A stretch of 64,000 nt of DNA from Dehalococcoidia bacterium (GTDB taxonomy: Bacteria > Chloroflexota > Dehalococcoidia > DSTF01 > WHTK01). Position numbers and translations under genes: made by a program. The notes under the pieces were generated by a model. It made no database searches and was not told where the DNA came from. It was given only the letters and a program-made list of their open reading frames with translations. The DNA lies in NCBI GenBank assembly GCA_009377745.1, contig WHTK01000004.1, positions 62,001-126,000 of the forward strand, in the 5' to 3' direction. Positions within the stretch are counted from its first letter, which is position 1, and each line of letters opens with the position of its first letter. Positions 1-9,131 of the stretch are shown piece by piece.

Positions 1-1
1 G

Positions 2-865
2 GTGTTCTACACCAACACGTCGGCGGAGTACTGGCGCGGCGACGCGGCCCTGCTGCATACGGACGCTCTCGGCAAGGCCGACCTCACGCCCGCGCCGGAG
101 ACTCGCATCTACCACTTCGGCGGCACGCAGCACATGGCAGGTGTGCTGCCCCAGGGCGACATCAACGCCGCCGAGGGCATCCGTGGCCGCTACGGCTTCA
201 ACGTTGTCGATTACGCGCCGCTGCTGCGCTCGGCTCTGGTTAACCTCGATGCTTGGACTTCGCAGGACGTTGAGCCGCCGCCCAGCGTCCACGGCCGCAT
301 CGATGACGGGACGCTGGTCAGCGAGCCGGAGGCGTTGCAGGGCTTTGCTGGTATCCCGTCGATGGCGCTGCCGGACCCGGAGCGGATGTGGGCTATCCGT
401 GAGCTCGATCTGGGGCCGGACGCGGCCAGAGGCATCGGCGACTATCCGGCGAAGGCAGGGCGTTTCTACGGCCGGATGGTGGCTGCCGTGGACGCCGATG
501 GCAACGAAACGGCGGGCATCCGGCTGCCGGACTTGACGGCGCCGGTGGCGACGAACACGGGCTGGAACCCGCGCCATCCGGAGACCGGCGGACCGGAACA
601 AATCATCTCGATGATGGGCTTTACGCGCTTCTTCCCGGCCACTAAGTCCGAGCGGGAGGCCAGCGGCGACCCACGCCCGTCAATCGAGGAGCGCTACGCC
701 GGCAAGGACGCCTACCTGGCGCGGGTGCGCGAAGAGGCGAAGTCGCTGGTGGAGAAGCGGCACATCCTCGCGGAAGACATCGAAATCCTGGTTAGCAATG
801 CGTCCGCCCGCTACGACGCGGCGCTGGGCGCAACCGAGGGAGAAGCCAGGGCCGCGACGCACTAA
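2..865 (+). CDS. alpha/beta-hydrolase-domain protein, C-terminal part (5' end outside window)
   Basis: The frame is already open at the left edge, so this is the last ~287 residues of a longer protein and its true start is not visible. The N-terminal piece reads like the NTSxEYW...LLHTD and RIYHFGGTQH segments of the large 'alpha/beta hydrolase domain' family (Pfam Abhydrolase_10). Near residue 160 comes the family-like AAVDADGNETAGIRLP followed by a TGWN motif. His in GTQH may be the catalytic His, while the nucleophile elbow would lie upstream. The gene converges on the TPP enzyme on the other strand and their stop codons overlap (863-865 against 862-864). Family call is from motif memory; substrate unknown. 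Confidence 0.6.
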   Translation: MFYTNTSAEYWRGDAALLHTDALGKADLTPAPETRIYHFGGTQHMAGVLPQGDINAAEGIRGRYGFNVVDYAPLLRSALVNLDAWTSQDVEPPPSVHGRIDDGTLVSEPEALQGFAGIPSMALPDPERMWAIRELDLGPDAARGIGDYPAKAGRFYGRMVAAVDADGNETAGIRLPDLTAPVATNTGWNPRHPETGGPEQIISMMGFTRFFPATKSEREASGDPRPSIEERYAGKDAYLARVREEAKSLVEKRHILAEDIEILVSNASARYDAALGATEGEARAATH

Positions 866-2466
866 GTCAGGTCGGCGGGTGACTGCGACGGGTCTACCGG
901 CACGGCGACGAGGCAGGGCTCGTCCAGGTCCATCGCCTTGCGCAGCGTGGGTAGCAGCTGATCGGCGCTGGCGACGGCGAAGGCGGGCAGGCCGAAGCTC
1001 TTCGCATACATGACGAGGTCGGGATTCTGGAATTCGACGCCGAAGCCGCGGCCGAACTTGCGCTTCTGGTTCAGCTCGATGACGCCGTAACGGTCGTCCA
1101 CGAGCACGACGGCGACGAAGGCGGTCTTCATGCGCTTCGCCGTCTCCAGCTCCTGGGAGTTCATCAGGAAGCCGCCATCGCCCATCACCGCGACGACCTT
1201 GCGGTCCGGATGCACCAGCTTGGCCGCGATAGCGCCCGGCAGGGCGATGCCCATCGAGGCCAGGCCGTTGGGGATGACGACGGTGTTGGGCCGCGATGCC
1301 GGGAAACGCGTGGCGATCCAGAGCTTGTGGACGCCGACGTCGCTGATCAGGATGTCGTCGTCGGCTAGGGCGTGGCGCAGGTCATGGACGACGCGCTGAG
1401 GGCGCACCGGGTAGGAGTTATCCATCAGCAGCGAGGCGTCGTAGTCGTGGGCTTCGAGGCTGCCCCAACCCCATCGCGGCGTGAAGCCGGCCAGCGCCGC
1501 GTCCAGGGAGCGCAGGCTCTCGCCGATCTCGCCGACAACCTCGGTGGCGGGCAGATAGGCGCGGTCCACCTCAGCGGCGATGCTGTCGATGTGGAGGATC
1601 GTCCTGTCCTGCTTCGGGTTCCAGACCTCCGGCGACCACTCGACCAGGTCATAGCCCACCGCGAGGACAAGGTCGGCCTCGCCCAGCAACCCCAGAGGCG
1701 CGTCCGCGGAACGCAGGCCCATCGACGGCAGGGCGACCGGGCTGCGGTAGTCGATAGCGCCCTTGCCCATGAAGGTCGTTACCACCGGGATCGAAAGGCG
1801 CGTCGCGAAGGCCTCCAGCGCCTCCGATGCCTGGCGCCGGATGACCCCGTTGCCGGACAGGATGATCGGCTTGCGGGCCTGCTGGAGCAGCTCGGCGGCG
1901 CGCGCCACGCTCTCCGGCCGGGCGACCGGGTAGTTGGTGCGCCGCACCGGCATCGGCAGGGCGTCCACCTCTTCGGCGGCCACGTCCTCCGGCAGCTCGA
2001 TGTGGGTGGCGCCCGGCTTCTCCAGCCGCGCCAGCCGGAACGCCTTGCGGACGATCTCCGGCAGCGTCTCCGGCACAACGACGCGGGCATTCCATTTCGT
2101 CACCGGCTGGAACAGGCCGAGCACATCCAGGTACTGGTGCGATTCCTTGAAGAGCCGGTCCTGCGACGCCTGACCCGTAATCGCGACGATGGGGGCGCGG
2201 TCGAGATGGGCGTCGGCGACGCCCGTGATCAGGTTGGTGGCCCCGGGGCCGAGGGTCGCCAGGCAGACGCCGGGGTAGGTGCTGAGACGGCCGTAGACGT
2301 TGGCCATGAAGGCGGCGGCCTGCTCGTGCCGGCAGACTACGAACTCCACGTCGTCGCTGCGGGAGAGGGAATCGAGGACGTCCAACGTCTCTTCGCCCGG
2401 CAGGCCGAAGACGTAGCGCACGCCCTCGTTCTCCAGGCAACGGACGAGCAGGTCGCTGGCTTTCAT
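862..2466 (-). CDS. acetolactate synthase-like thiamine-diphosphate enzyme
   Basis: A 534-residue protein with the full three-domain layout of the acetolactate synthase / TPP-decarboxylase superfamily. The N-terminal PYR domain has the catalytic Glu48 in CRHEQAAAF. A central domain (about 190-330) follows, then the C-terminal PP domain with the TPP/Mg motif GDGGFLMNSQELETA from about residue 429. The motif ends in VLVDD-RYG rather than the usual NN, as in AlsS/IlvB relatives. It probably condenses or decarboxylates a 2-ketoacid. It starts 5 nt after the aldehyde dehydrogenase stop, so the two form an operon, and a decarboxylase feeding an aldehyde to a dehydrogenase is plausible. No regulatory ilvN/ilvH subunit is adjacent, which argues against a dedicated anabolic IlvB. 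Exact substrate unknown. Confidence 0.88.
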   Translation of the reverse strand: MKASDLLVRCLENEGVRYVFGLPGEETLDVLDSLSRSDDVEFVVCRHEQAAAFMANVYGRLSTYPGVCLATLGPGATNLITGVADAHLDRAPIVAITGQASQDRLFKESHQYLDVLGLFQPVTKWNARVVVPETLPEIVRKAFRLARLEKPGATHIELPEDVAAEEVDALPMPVRRTNYPVARPESVARAAELLQQARKPIILSGNGVIRRQASEALEAFATRLSIPVVTTFMGKGAIDYRSPVALPSMGLRSADAPLGLLGEADLVLAVGYDLVEWSPEVWNPKQDRTILHIDSIAAEVDRAYLPATEVVGEIGESLRSLDAALAGFTPRWGWGSLEAHDYDASLLMDNSYPVRPQRVVHDLRHALADDDILISDVGVHKLWIATRFPASRPNTVVIPNGLASMGIALPGAIAAKLVHPDRKVVAVMGDGGFLMNSQELETAKRMKTAFVAVVLVDDRYGVIELNQKRKFGRGFGVEFQNPDLVMYAKSFGLPAFAVASADQLLPTLRKAMDLDEPCLVAVPVDPSQSPADLT

Positions 2467-2471
2467 GCCTG

Positions 2472-3872
2472 CTATTCGCTGGGAGGCGGCGCGGAATCAT
2501 CACGCCGGGGGCCGATCCAGACCGTCTTGACATTAACAAACTCGCGGATGCCGAACTCGCTCAGCTCACGGCCGTGGCCGCTGTGCTTGACGCCGCCGAA
2601 GGGCAGCGCCGGCTCGGACGCGACGAGGCCGTTGATGAACACCATGCCGGCCTCGATCTCCCGCGCCAGGCGCCTGGCGTTGGCGATATCGCGCGTCCAG
2701 ACCGAGGAGCCGAGACCGAAACGGGACTGGTTCGCCAGACTGATTGCCTCGCCGGTGCTGCCGGCGCGGATTACCGCCGCAACCGGCCCGAAGACCTCCT
2801 CGTCGAAGGCGGGCATGCCGGGCTTCACGTCGGTGAGGACAGTAGGCGCGTAGTAGTAGCCCTTGCGGTCGGGGCGATAGCCGCCGGTCAGAACCGTCGC
2901 GCCCAGGTCCAGTGAGCGATGAACCTGCTTCTCCAGACCGTCCAGAAGATCGCCGCGCGCCAACGGGCCGATGTTGGTCGAGCGCTCCGCCGGGTCATCG
3001 AGGTTCAGCTTCTCGATTGCCTCGACGAAGCGCGGCACGAAGGCGTCATAGACCTCATCGGCGACGATAAAGCGCTTGGCGGCGATGCAGCTCTGGCCGG
3101 CGTTCTGGTAGCGGGCCGTCACGGCGGTGCTGACGCTGGCTTCGAGATCGGCGTCCGGCAGGACGATGAAAGGGTCCGAGCCGCCAAGCTCCAGGACGCT
3201 CTTCTTGACCACGCGCCCCGCGGTGCTTGCGACGCTGGTGCCGGCGCGCTCGCTGCCGGTCAGAGTCACGGCGCGGATCCGCTCGTCCTCGATGATCTCG
3301 GCGGCGCGGTCATGGTTGACGAAGAGGTTGGTGTAAACGCTGTCCGGCAGCCCGGCTTTGCGGAAGACCTCATCGATGGCGAGGGCGCACTGGGGCGTGC
3401 TGGCGGCGTGCTTGACGATCATCGTATTGCCGGCCATCAATGCCGGCGCGGCGAAGCGGAAGACCTGCCAGAAGGGGAAGTTCCAGGGCATGATCGCGAA
3501 CACCGTGCCGATGGGGTCGAAGACCACGTAGCTCTCGGTGGCGCTGCTCTCCTTTGCGAGGTCGGCCAGAAACGACTCGGCGTGAGTAGCGTAGTACTCG
3601 CAGCCGCCGGCGCACTTCTCGATCTCAGCCTCAGCCTGGATGATCGGCTTGCCCATCTCCAGCGTGATCAGGCCCGCCAGGCGCTGCTTATCGCCGCGTA
3701 GCTGCTTCGCCGCGGCGCGGAGGAGATCGCCGCGCTGCTGGAAGGATGTGCGGCGCCAGCTCTCGAACGCGGTGACTGCCCCGGCGAGGGCGGCTTCTAC
3801 CTCCTCGGCCGTGGCTTCCTGGAACTCGGCGACGACCTCTTCGGTCGCGGGGTTAAGGCTCTGAAACAGCAT
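2472..3872 (-). CDS. NAD(P)-dependent aldehyde dehydrogenase (succinate-semialdehyde dehydrogenase-like)
   Basis: A 466-residue ALDH-superfamily enzyme that oxidises an aldehyde to the acid with NAD(P). Visible motifs: the oxyanion-hole Asn131 in PWNFPFW, a cofactor-binding Lys154 in IVKHA, the general base Glu228 in LELGGSDP and the catalytic Cys262 in [11 protein letters not shown]. The opening [14 protein letters not shown] and the [13 protein letters not shown] tail resemble the shorter Sad/GabD2 group of succinate-semialdehyde dehydrogenases. It is the first gene of a two-gene operon with the TPP enzyme downstream (5 nt gap). Substrate assignment to succinate semialdehyde is by resemblance only. 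Confidence 0.88.
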   Translation of the reverse strand: MLFQSLNPATEEVVAEFQEATAEEVEAALAGAVTAFESWRRTSFQQRGDLLRAAAKQLRGDKQRLAGLITLEMGKPIIQAEAEIEKCAGGCEYYATHAESFLADLAKESSATESYVVFDPIGTVFAIMPWNFPFWQVFRFAAPALMAGNTMIVKHAASTPQCALAIDEVFRKAGLPDSVYTNLFVNHDRAAEIIEDERIRAVTLTGSERAGTSVASTAGRVVKKSVLELGGSDPFIVLPDADLEASVSTAVTARYQNAGQSCIAAKRFIVADEVYDAFVPRFVEAIEKLNLDDPAERSTNIGPLARGDLLDGLEKQVHRSLDLGATVLTGGYRPDRKGYYYAPTVLTDVKPGMPAFDEEVFGPVAAVIRAGSTGEAISLANQSRFGLGSSVWTRDIANARRLAREIEAGMVFINGLVASEPALPFGGVKHSGHGRELSEFGIREFVNVKTVWIGPRRDDSAPPPSE

Positions 3873-3950
3873 CGCACGCCTCCTGATCGCTCTCGTCTCA
3901 GCATTGCACGGAAGCCATGCCTCGTCTAGGAGACGGGAGGCCGGGAGCCG

Positions 3951-4670
3951 TTAGAGCTTCGTGACGATCAGCCGCCCGACGATCTCGCCGATACCGGCGT
4001 TGAAGCCGAGGATGCGGTCGGAGACCTGCAGGCGGTTGTTCTTCTTGAGCCCGGCTATCAGACGGCGCTGGTTGACCTCGCAGGCGCGCTCGGCGGGCTT
4101 CACGGCGCGATAGAAGACCGGCGAGAGCTGCAACTTGCCGCCGCGACGCAGCACCCGCAGCGCCTCATTGAACCCGGTTTGCAGCATCTCGTAGTCGTGG
4201 TCCAGCGTCCCGAAGATGCCGAGGCTGGAGGTGACCAGGTCAAAGCTGCCGTTCTTGAAGGGCAGGTCCAGGGCGCTGGCCGCGACATAAATGGCCGGCG
4301 CCGGCGCGAGGCTGGCGCGGAAGCGGTCTGCCATCTGCTGGGTAAAGGTCAGCGCCTCCGGTTCTTTGTAAACGTCCTCGGCGGCGCGTTGGATGCTGTC
4401 GTTGATCACCCAGTCCATGCCGCGGCCGTAGGTGAGATCGAGGCCGTAGGCTTCGGCGCCACGGGCGCGCAGCCAGGCCGGGAAGTCGCTCAGTCCGGTT
4501 CCGATGTCGAGCACGCGGGCGTTGCGCAGCTTCTTCGGCAGCTCGAAGACGCCGCGCAGGTGACCGGCCTCGTGGGCCGTGATCCCCACCTCGGCGGCCA
4601 GGCTAATCTCGAGAGGTCTATCGCGCGCCGTCACGCCGCCAGCATGGCACAGCGCGCCTGAGAGCCTCAA
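3951..4670 (-). CDS. class I SAM-dependent methyltransferase
   Basis: A 239-residue protein with a Rossmann-type SAM-binding motif I, VLDIGTGLSDFP, at about 53-64. An acidic end of strand 2 (YGLDLTYG) and motif IV/post-motif features (ASALDLPFKNGSFDLVTSS, a typical 'D-x-PF-x-x-x-SFDLV' block) follow at about 145-165, so the fold call is firm. The methyl acceptor is unknown. The open frame begins with TTG at 4670, and a GTG at 4634 (VTARDRP...) is an equally likely start because neither has a clear ribosome site. It sits upstream of the aldehyde dehydrogenase operon on the same strand, 78 bp away. Confidence 0.75.
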   Translation of the reverse strand: MRLSGALCHAGGVTARDRPLEISLAAEVGITAHEAGHLRGVFELPKKLRNARVLDIGTGLSDFPAWLRARGAEAYGLDLTYGRGMDWVINDSIQRAAEDVYKEPEALTFTQQMADRFRASLAPAPAIYVAASALDLPFKNGSFDLVTSSLGIFGTLDHDYEMLQTGFNEALRVLRRGGKLQLSPVFYRAVKPAERACEVNQRRLIAGLKKNNRLQVSDRILGFNAGIGEIVGRLIVTKL

Positions 4671-4918
4671 GGATGCTCACGGCGGAGGGGTGGACGCCAT
4701 GCGGAATTGGGTTGGTCAGCCGGTGTGAGAGCCAGGCTGCCGTCCTTAACATAACTCCTGTGCCCAGAGCCAGGGGGTTCTGCGGTCTCTTGCGTGATGG
4801 GGGACTCCTTCTCGTGAGGCGTTTGTCATTTGCATCCCGTGGCGGTTGGCGCTTTGCAACGCCTGCGCTGCGACGATGCGCTAGACGTGGCCATTCGGGA
4901 CATTGAAGGGAGACGGCA

Positions 4919-5275
4919 GTGAGTTGGTACAGCGCCCTGTTGCACCTCAGACACGGGAACGGCCCCAGTGTGCGCCGGCCCGCTGCTCCGCCGCCTTTCG
5001 ATCTCCCCGAGGTTACACGCCTCGCCCGCGAGATCGAGGTCAACAACCCGGAGCTGGTCATCACCGGAATCCGTCAGCTGCGGCTTCGTGGCAAGCCATC
5101 TTGGGTCATCGACGTGGTCAACCGGCTCAACGGCGGCATGGCTTCGCTGGACGAGCGCGACCACTGGACCCGGCTGCAGGAGCTCTTGCCCGAGCGCTCT
5201 CTGGAGGATGCGCGCGTCATCCGGCGGTCAGAGGTCTCTCTTGCTCCGCGCGGTGATGGTAGCCTCTTAAGTTAG
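4919..5275 (+). CDS. hypothetical protein (118 aa)
   Basis: A 118-residue protein starting at GTG 4919, eight bases after a GAAGGGAG-like ribosome site (about 4904-4911), which is why I prefer this frame over overlapping alternatives. It has a proline-rich stretch at about 21-27 and then a mixed helix/strand body with no motif I recognise. It is followed 150 bp downstream by the HAD-ATPase gene on the same strand. No membrane segment or signal peptide is visible. Function unknown. Confidence 0.5.
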   Translation: MSWYSALLHLRHGNGPSVRRPAAPPPFDLPEVTRLAREIEVNNPELVITGIRQLRLRGKPSWVIDVVNRLNGGMASLDERDHWTRLQELLPERSLEDARVIRRSEVSLAPRGDGSLLS

Positions 5276-5426
5276 AGGCAATGTCCGCTTAACGGCCTGC
5301 CATAATCCTTGACCGAGCGGCGAGACCGGCCCTGTTAGCCTGTGCTCGATGCCCTCCGTGGTCTGCGCCTGACCCATCCGGCTCTCGCCTTTAAGTCAGG
5401 TTCAGAGGCCATCACCGTGGAGTTTT

Positions 5427-7145
5427 ATGCGCTACTTCGCCCTGGCCTGTGATTACGACGGCACTATTGCCACGGACGGCCGTGTTGATCCTGCCACCCT
5501 GGCGGCGTTACAGGAAATTAAAGCTACCGGCCGCCGCCTGCTCCTCGTCACCGGCCGCGAGCTGGATGACCTGCAGGAGGTCTTTCCAGAGCTCGAGATC
5601 TTCGATTGGGTAGTCGCCGAGAACGGGGCGTTGCTCTACCAACCCTCGACGCGCGAGGAGACAGCCCTGGCCGCGGCGATAACCACGGACTTCGCAGAAG
5701 CGCTGACGAAGCGCGGCGTCGAGCCGGTGCGCCGGGGTCGCGTCATCGTGGCGACCTGGGAGCCGCACGAAACCACCGTGCTCGAGACCATCCGGGACCT
5801 GGGGTTGGAATTGCAGGTGATCTTCAACAAAGGCGCTGTCATGGTGCTGCCCTCGGGCGTTAACAAGGCCAGCGGCCTGACCGAAGCGCTGCACCGGCTG
5901 GAGCTCTCGCCTCACAACGTCGTCGGCGTGGGTGATGCCGAGAACGACCACGCCTTCCTCAGCGCCTGCGAGTTCGGGGCCGCGGTTGAGAACGCCCTGC
6001 CGATGCTCAAGGAGCGCGCGGACCTGGTGCTGAAGCGCGACCACGGCGCCGGCGTCATCGAGTTGGTCAAAAAGATGGTCGATGACGACCTGCGCCGCCT
6101 CGACCGCAAGGTGCGCCGCCACGCCATCTCCGTCGGCGCCGACAAGCGCGGCCGTCCGATGGAGATCGAGCCTTACGGCCTCAACCTGCTCTTCGCCGGT
6201 CCGTCCGGTGGCGGCAAATCGACGCTGGCCAAGGGCTTCCTCGAAGGGTTGGTGGACCAGGACTATCAGTTCTGCGTCATCGACCCCGAAGGCGATTACG
6301 AGGACTTCGAGGCCGCCGTCGTCCTCGGCGACCGCACCCGCGTCCCAGCCTCATCCGAGGTGCTGCAACTGCTCAAGGACCCGGGCCAGAACGCGGTCGT
6401 CAACCTGTTGGGAGTGCCGCTGGAGCAACGCCCGGCTTTCTTCGCCGGCTTGCTGGTGGACCTGCTGGAGATGCGCTCCCGTACCGGACGCCCGCACTGG
6501 ATCGTCCTGGACGAGGCGCATCACATCCTGCCGCGACAGCACCTGCCGGGCACTCTGACACTGCCTCAGCACCTCAACAACGTCGTCTTTATCACGGTCC
6601 TGCCGGAAGAGGTGCTGCCGGACGCGCTATCTCTGGCCGATATGATCTTCACGGTTGGCGAAGCGCCGGAGCGTACAATCGCCGCCTTCGCCGAGGGAGT
6701 GGGTGACCCCGTGCCCCCGGTGCGCCACCGGCACCTGGACAAGGGGGAGGCCGTGGCCTGGCGTCGCGGCGGCCCGGTTCGGCGCTTCAACGTCGCGCCT
6801 ACCCGCTTCGAGCACCGGCGTCACCGTCGCAAGTACGCCGAGGGCGACCTGGGGCCAGACTTCAGCTTCTACTTTCGCGGCCGGGAACGAAAGCTCAACT
6901 TGCGGGCCCAGAACCTAATCGTCTTCAGCCAGCTGGCCGAGGGCCTGGATGACGATACCTGGACCTACCACCTGCGCCGCCACGACTACTCAGCCTGGTT
7001 CCGGGACGTGATCAAGGACCCTGCGTTGGCAGACGAAGCCGCGGCCATCGAGTCGAGACGATCACTCTCGGCGGCCGATAGCCGCGCCCGGGTACGGGAG
7101 GCCATCGATACCCGCTACACCTTGCCGGCCGAAAATCCGCCCTAG
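5427..7145 (+). CDS. HAD phosphatase fused to HerA/VirB4-type P-loop ATPase and a DUF5752-like tail
   Basis: A 572-residue three-part fusion. Residues 1-215 are a Cof-type HAD phosphatase with nucleophile Asp9 and Asp11 in DYDGT, motif II Thr42 in LVTGR, motif III Lys147, and motif IV Asp170/Asp174 in GVGDAENDHAF. Residues about 240-450 are a P-loop ATPase with Walker A GPSGGGKST (258-266) and Walker B IVLDEAHH (Asp362/Glu363), closest in style to DUF87/HerA-VirB4 domains. The last ~100 residues (TWTYHLRRHDYSAWFRDVIK) look like the small DUF5752 domain. All catalytic residues appear present in both enzyme domains. A sugar-phosphate or phosphoglycerate type substrate is possible but unproven. 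ATG start with GTGGAG just upstream. Confidence 0.82.
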   Translation: MRYFALACDYDGTIATDGRVDPATLAALQEIKATGRRLLLVTGRELDDLQEVFPELEIFDWVVAENGALLYQPSTREETALAAAITTDFAEALTKRGVEPVRRGRVIVATWEPHETTVLETIRDLGLELQVIFNKGAVMVLPSGVNKASGLTEALHRLELSPHNVVGVGDAENDHAFLSACEFGAAVENALPMLKERADLVLKRDHGAGVIELVKKMVDDDLRRLDRKVRRHAISVGADKRGRPMEIEPYGLNLLFAGPSGGGKSTLAKGFLEGLVDQDYQFCVIDPEGDYEDFEAAVVLGDRTRVPASSEVLQLLKDPGQNAVVNLLGVPLEQRPAFFAGLLVDLLEMRSRTGRPHWIVLDEAHHILPRQHLPGTLTLPQHLNNVVFITVLPEEVLPDALSLADMIFTVGEAPERTIAAFAEGVGDPVPPVRHRHLDKGEAVAWRRGGPVRRFNVAPTRFEHRRHRRKYAEGDLGPDFSFYFRGRERKLNLRAQNLIVFSQLAEGLDDDTWTYHLRRHDYSAWFRDVIKDPALADEAAAIESRRSLSAADSRARVREAIDTRYTLPAENPP

Positions 7146-7152
7146 GTTGACG

Positions 7153-7662
7153 CTACTTGCGCGGTTGAGTCCGGCCCTTGGCAGGTGGCTTTGTGGATGC
7201 GCCGTTAGTCTTCGAGCGGCCGGGGCTGGAGCCGATTGAGTTCGCGAGCTTCTGAAAGTGCTGCTTAAGTTGCTTTAACTCTTCGTCTGAAAGGTCTTCG
7301 GCATCGATGAGGCGGTTGTCCGCGCCCCGGCTGTGGATCAGTAGCTCGTCCAGCTTGGCGTGTACGGCCTGGCTATCACGGTTCTGGGTGTTCTGGATCA
7401 GGAAGACCATGAGGAACGTGACGACGGTGGTGGCGGTGTTGATCACCAGCTGCCAGGTATCTGAAAAGCCGAAGAGCGGCCCGGTCACGGCCCAGACAAT
7501 GACGACTAGAGCCGCGAGCAGAAACGCCAAGGCGCTGCCCGTGACCAGCGAGGCCACCTGGGCAAACCTTCGAAAGGCTTCACTCAACCCGCGCATCTTG
7601 AATCCAATGGTAAGCAAGCTGCTGTCTAGCCTGCCCTGTTGCGTATGGGGTTGCCCTAACAT
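7153..7662 (-). CDS. low-affinity iron permease family membrane protein
   Basis: A 169-residue membrane protein matching the small 'low affinity iron permease' family (PF04120). Two hydrophobic helices (about 38-60 and 68-92) enclose the hallmark GSALAFLLA...VWAVTGP, then FSDTWQLVINT and VTFLMVFLIQNTQNRD, followed by the AVHAKLDELL helix. The C-terminal ~25 residues are Ser/Lys/Pro-rich and probably disordered. The open frame starts at 7662, but Met23 (7596, MRGLSEAFRRF) fits the family better. Transport of iron is inferred from family name and not shown. It is convergent with the HAD-ATPase gene, 7 bp apart. Confidence 0.82.
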   Translation of the reverse strand: MLGQPHTQQGRLDSSLLTIGFKMRGLSEAFRRFAQVASLVTGSALAFLLAALVVIVWAVTGPLFGFSDTWQLVINTATTVVTFLMVFLIQNTQNRDSQAVHAKLDELLIHSRGADNRLIDAEDLSDEELKQLKQHFQKLANSIGSSPGRSKTNGASTKPPAKGRTQPRK

Positions 7663-7903
7663 CGGCGTGTCAAAGCCATACCGTGAGCCTCTTTGGCAGG
7701 GTGCCGTTCATCTCCCGGTACTCAACGTTATGGTTTTGTCAGGTGGCCGAAAAGGCCTTAGACTAGGAAGCAAGGCTAATGCGCCAATCATATCCTTGAT
7801 GTCTCAGGGGTCCGCCGCCAAGGTTTTTTGGTTCAGGCGGATTCACGGCGAAATCCCAATGATATCCAGTCAACGTTCGAGACATTCAGGGGAAGGAGCC
7901 AGG

Positions 7904-8626
7904 ATGGCTGTTGAACCGCTTATCCTAGCCGTAGACGACGAGGCCGGTATTCTCCGGTTGATCAAGCTTGAGTTGTCCAGTCAGGGGTTCCGCGTCATCG
8001 TCGCGAACGATGGCGAGGAGGCGCTACGCCTCGCGGAACAGCAACGCCCCGACATCGTGATCCTCGATATCGTGATGCCGGACATGAGCGGTCTGGAGGT
8101 GATGCGCCGCCTGCGGGAGCGCACCAGCATCCCGATCATCTTGCTCACGGCCAAGGACCACGACGAAGACAAAGTGCGAGGGCTGGAGCTGGGCGCGGAT
8201 GATTACCTCGTTAAACCCTTCAACCCGGAGGAGCTGAGCGCCCGCGTCCGCGCCGTGCTGCGCCGCGGTTTCCGTCCTTCAGCCGGCGGTGAGAACGTTG
8301 TCCGCGTCAACAATGTCGAGATTGACCTCAACCGCCGTCTGGTCAAGAAAGAGGGCGAGGTCGTCTCTCTGACCCGCACGGAATGGATGCTGCTCCAACA
8401 CCTCGCCGCCAACGCCGGCAAGGTCATGCTCAATACAGAGCTGCTCAGCAAGGTCTGGGGGCCGGAGTACCGCGACGACTTACAGTACCTGCGCGTCTGG
8501 GTATCACGGCTGCGAAGCAAGCTGGAGCCGGACCCGGCCAATCCCGCGATCATCAAGACGCTGCAGGGCATTGGCTACCTGCTGGACGCCGAAGGCCACT
8601 TCGCCGACGGAGCCCAGGCCAGTTAG
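7904..8626 (+). CDS. OmpR/PhoB-family response regulator
   Basis: A 240-residue two-domain regulator. The receiver domain has the acidic pair Asp11/Asp12, phosphoacceptor Asp55 in VILDIVMPDMSG, Thr82 and Lys104 in YLVKPF. From about 130 on there is a winged-helix DNA-binding domain with the typical LTRTEWMLLQHLA and YLRVWVSRLRSKLE. The ATG at 7904 follows a strong GGAAGGAG site, so the longer open frame starting at 7307 is not used. No kinase is co-transcribed; the nearest is the PAS-GAF kinase at 9132-10760 on the opposite strand, a likely but unproven partner. A strong hairpin terminator follows at 8647. Confidence 0.93.
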   Translation: MAVEPLILAVDDEAGILRLIKLELSSQGFRVIVANDGEEALRLAEQQRPDIVILDIVMPDMSGLEVMRRLRERTSIPIILLTAKDHDEDKVRGLELGADDYLVKPFNPEELSARVRAVLRRGFRPSAGGENVVRVNNVEIDLNRRLVKKEGEVVSLTRTEWMLLQHLAANAGKVMLNTELLSKVWGPEYRDDLQYLRVWVSRLRSKLEPDPANPAIIKTLQGIGYLLDAEGHFADGAQAS

Positions 8627-8646
8627 GACCTCGACCACCGGGTAAC

Positions 8647-8677
8647 AGGAAAGGGAGGCAATTCGCCTCCCTTTCCT
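8647..8677 (+). terminator. Rho-independent terminator-like hairpin after the response regulator
   Basis: A perfect 13-bp stem (AGGAAAGGGAGGC / GCCTCCCTTTCCT) with a 5-nt loop, 20 nt after the stop codon. The T-tract is weak (CGTTGT). It may also serve the convergent small genes from the other side. Confidence 0.75.
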
Positions 8678-8699
8678 CGTTGTCCGCGTCTCAGCGCTA

Positions 8700-8921
8700 T
8701 CAGACGCTGGGGCCCGGCAGAGAACGCCAGCTTTGACGCAGGTGTTCCAGCCGTCGCTGCTCAAAGTTAAGTCCGCGCCGCCCTGAATCGAGAGGGCTGA
8801 CGCTGGCGTATGTGATAGGTACGGGAACGTCTCGATCGCTGGGTTCAGCCGGCTGCGGCCGGAAATTCGCCAGCCCGCGCCGGCGCAGCGTGTAGGCATT
8901 GGGCTGAGTCCTGCGCATCAT
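8700..8921 (-). CDS. hypothetical protein (73 aa), Arg/Pro-rich
   Basis: A 73-residue basic frame beginning ATGATG immediately after the TGA of a 21-codon hydrophobic micro-ORF, with zero spacing, so translational coupling is possible. It contains no motif I recognise and may be disordered. It lies between the response regulator and the PAS-GAF kinase and ends close to the terminator hairpin at 8647-8677. The coding call rests on its position and coupling only. Confidence 0.35.
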   Translation of the reverse strand: MMRRTQPNAYTLRRRGLANFRPQPAEPSDRDVPVPITYASVSPLDSGRRGLNFEQRRLEHLRQSWRSLPGPSV

Positions 8922-8987
8922 TCAGAGAAGCCAGACCAGCAGAATAATCAGGATGAGCAGGGTGAGAAAACCACCACCTATGTACAC
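8922..8987 (-). CDS. candidate 21-aa single-span membrane peptide
   Basis: GTG start with GAGGGA about 7 nt upstream. The peptide begins MYIGGGF and then is almost wholly Leu/Ile/Val with one Trp, ending LVWLL-stop: one perfect membrane helix. It resembles the tiny 'hydrophobic protein' ORFs (YIGGG start) often found in bacterial genomes. Its TGA abuts the ATG of the 73-aa frame. It is too short for ordinary gene calling. Confidence 0.45.
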   Translation of the reverse strand: MYIGGGFLTLLILIILLVWLL

Positions 8988-9131
8988 TTTCGATCCCTCG
9001 CTACTAGCCCCGAGACTGGGGAAACCGTTGACGCTGTCAGGATCGCCGGAAATCGCTGTCGGGCCGGTAACACCGGCTCCGGCGCCGATTTCAAATCTCT
9101 TCCATGCAAGAGGGGCGATCGTGTCGATTGG

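Noticed and set aside
1372..2853. Long plus-strand frame (493 aa) opposite the TPP enzyme and aldehyde dehydrogenase
   Set aside because: It is antisense to two genes with full catalytic motifs and has Arg/Gly-rich, motif-free composition typical of high-GC shadows.
7307..7903. Upstream extension of the response regulator frame
   Set aside because: It is antisense to the iron-permease-like gene, and a strong ribosome site precedes ATG 7904.
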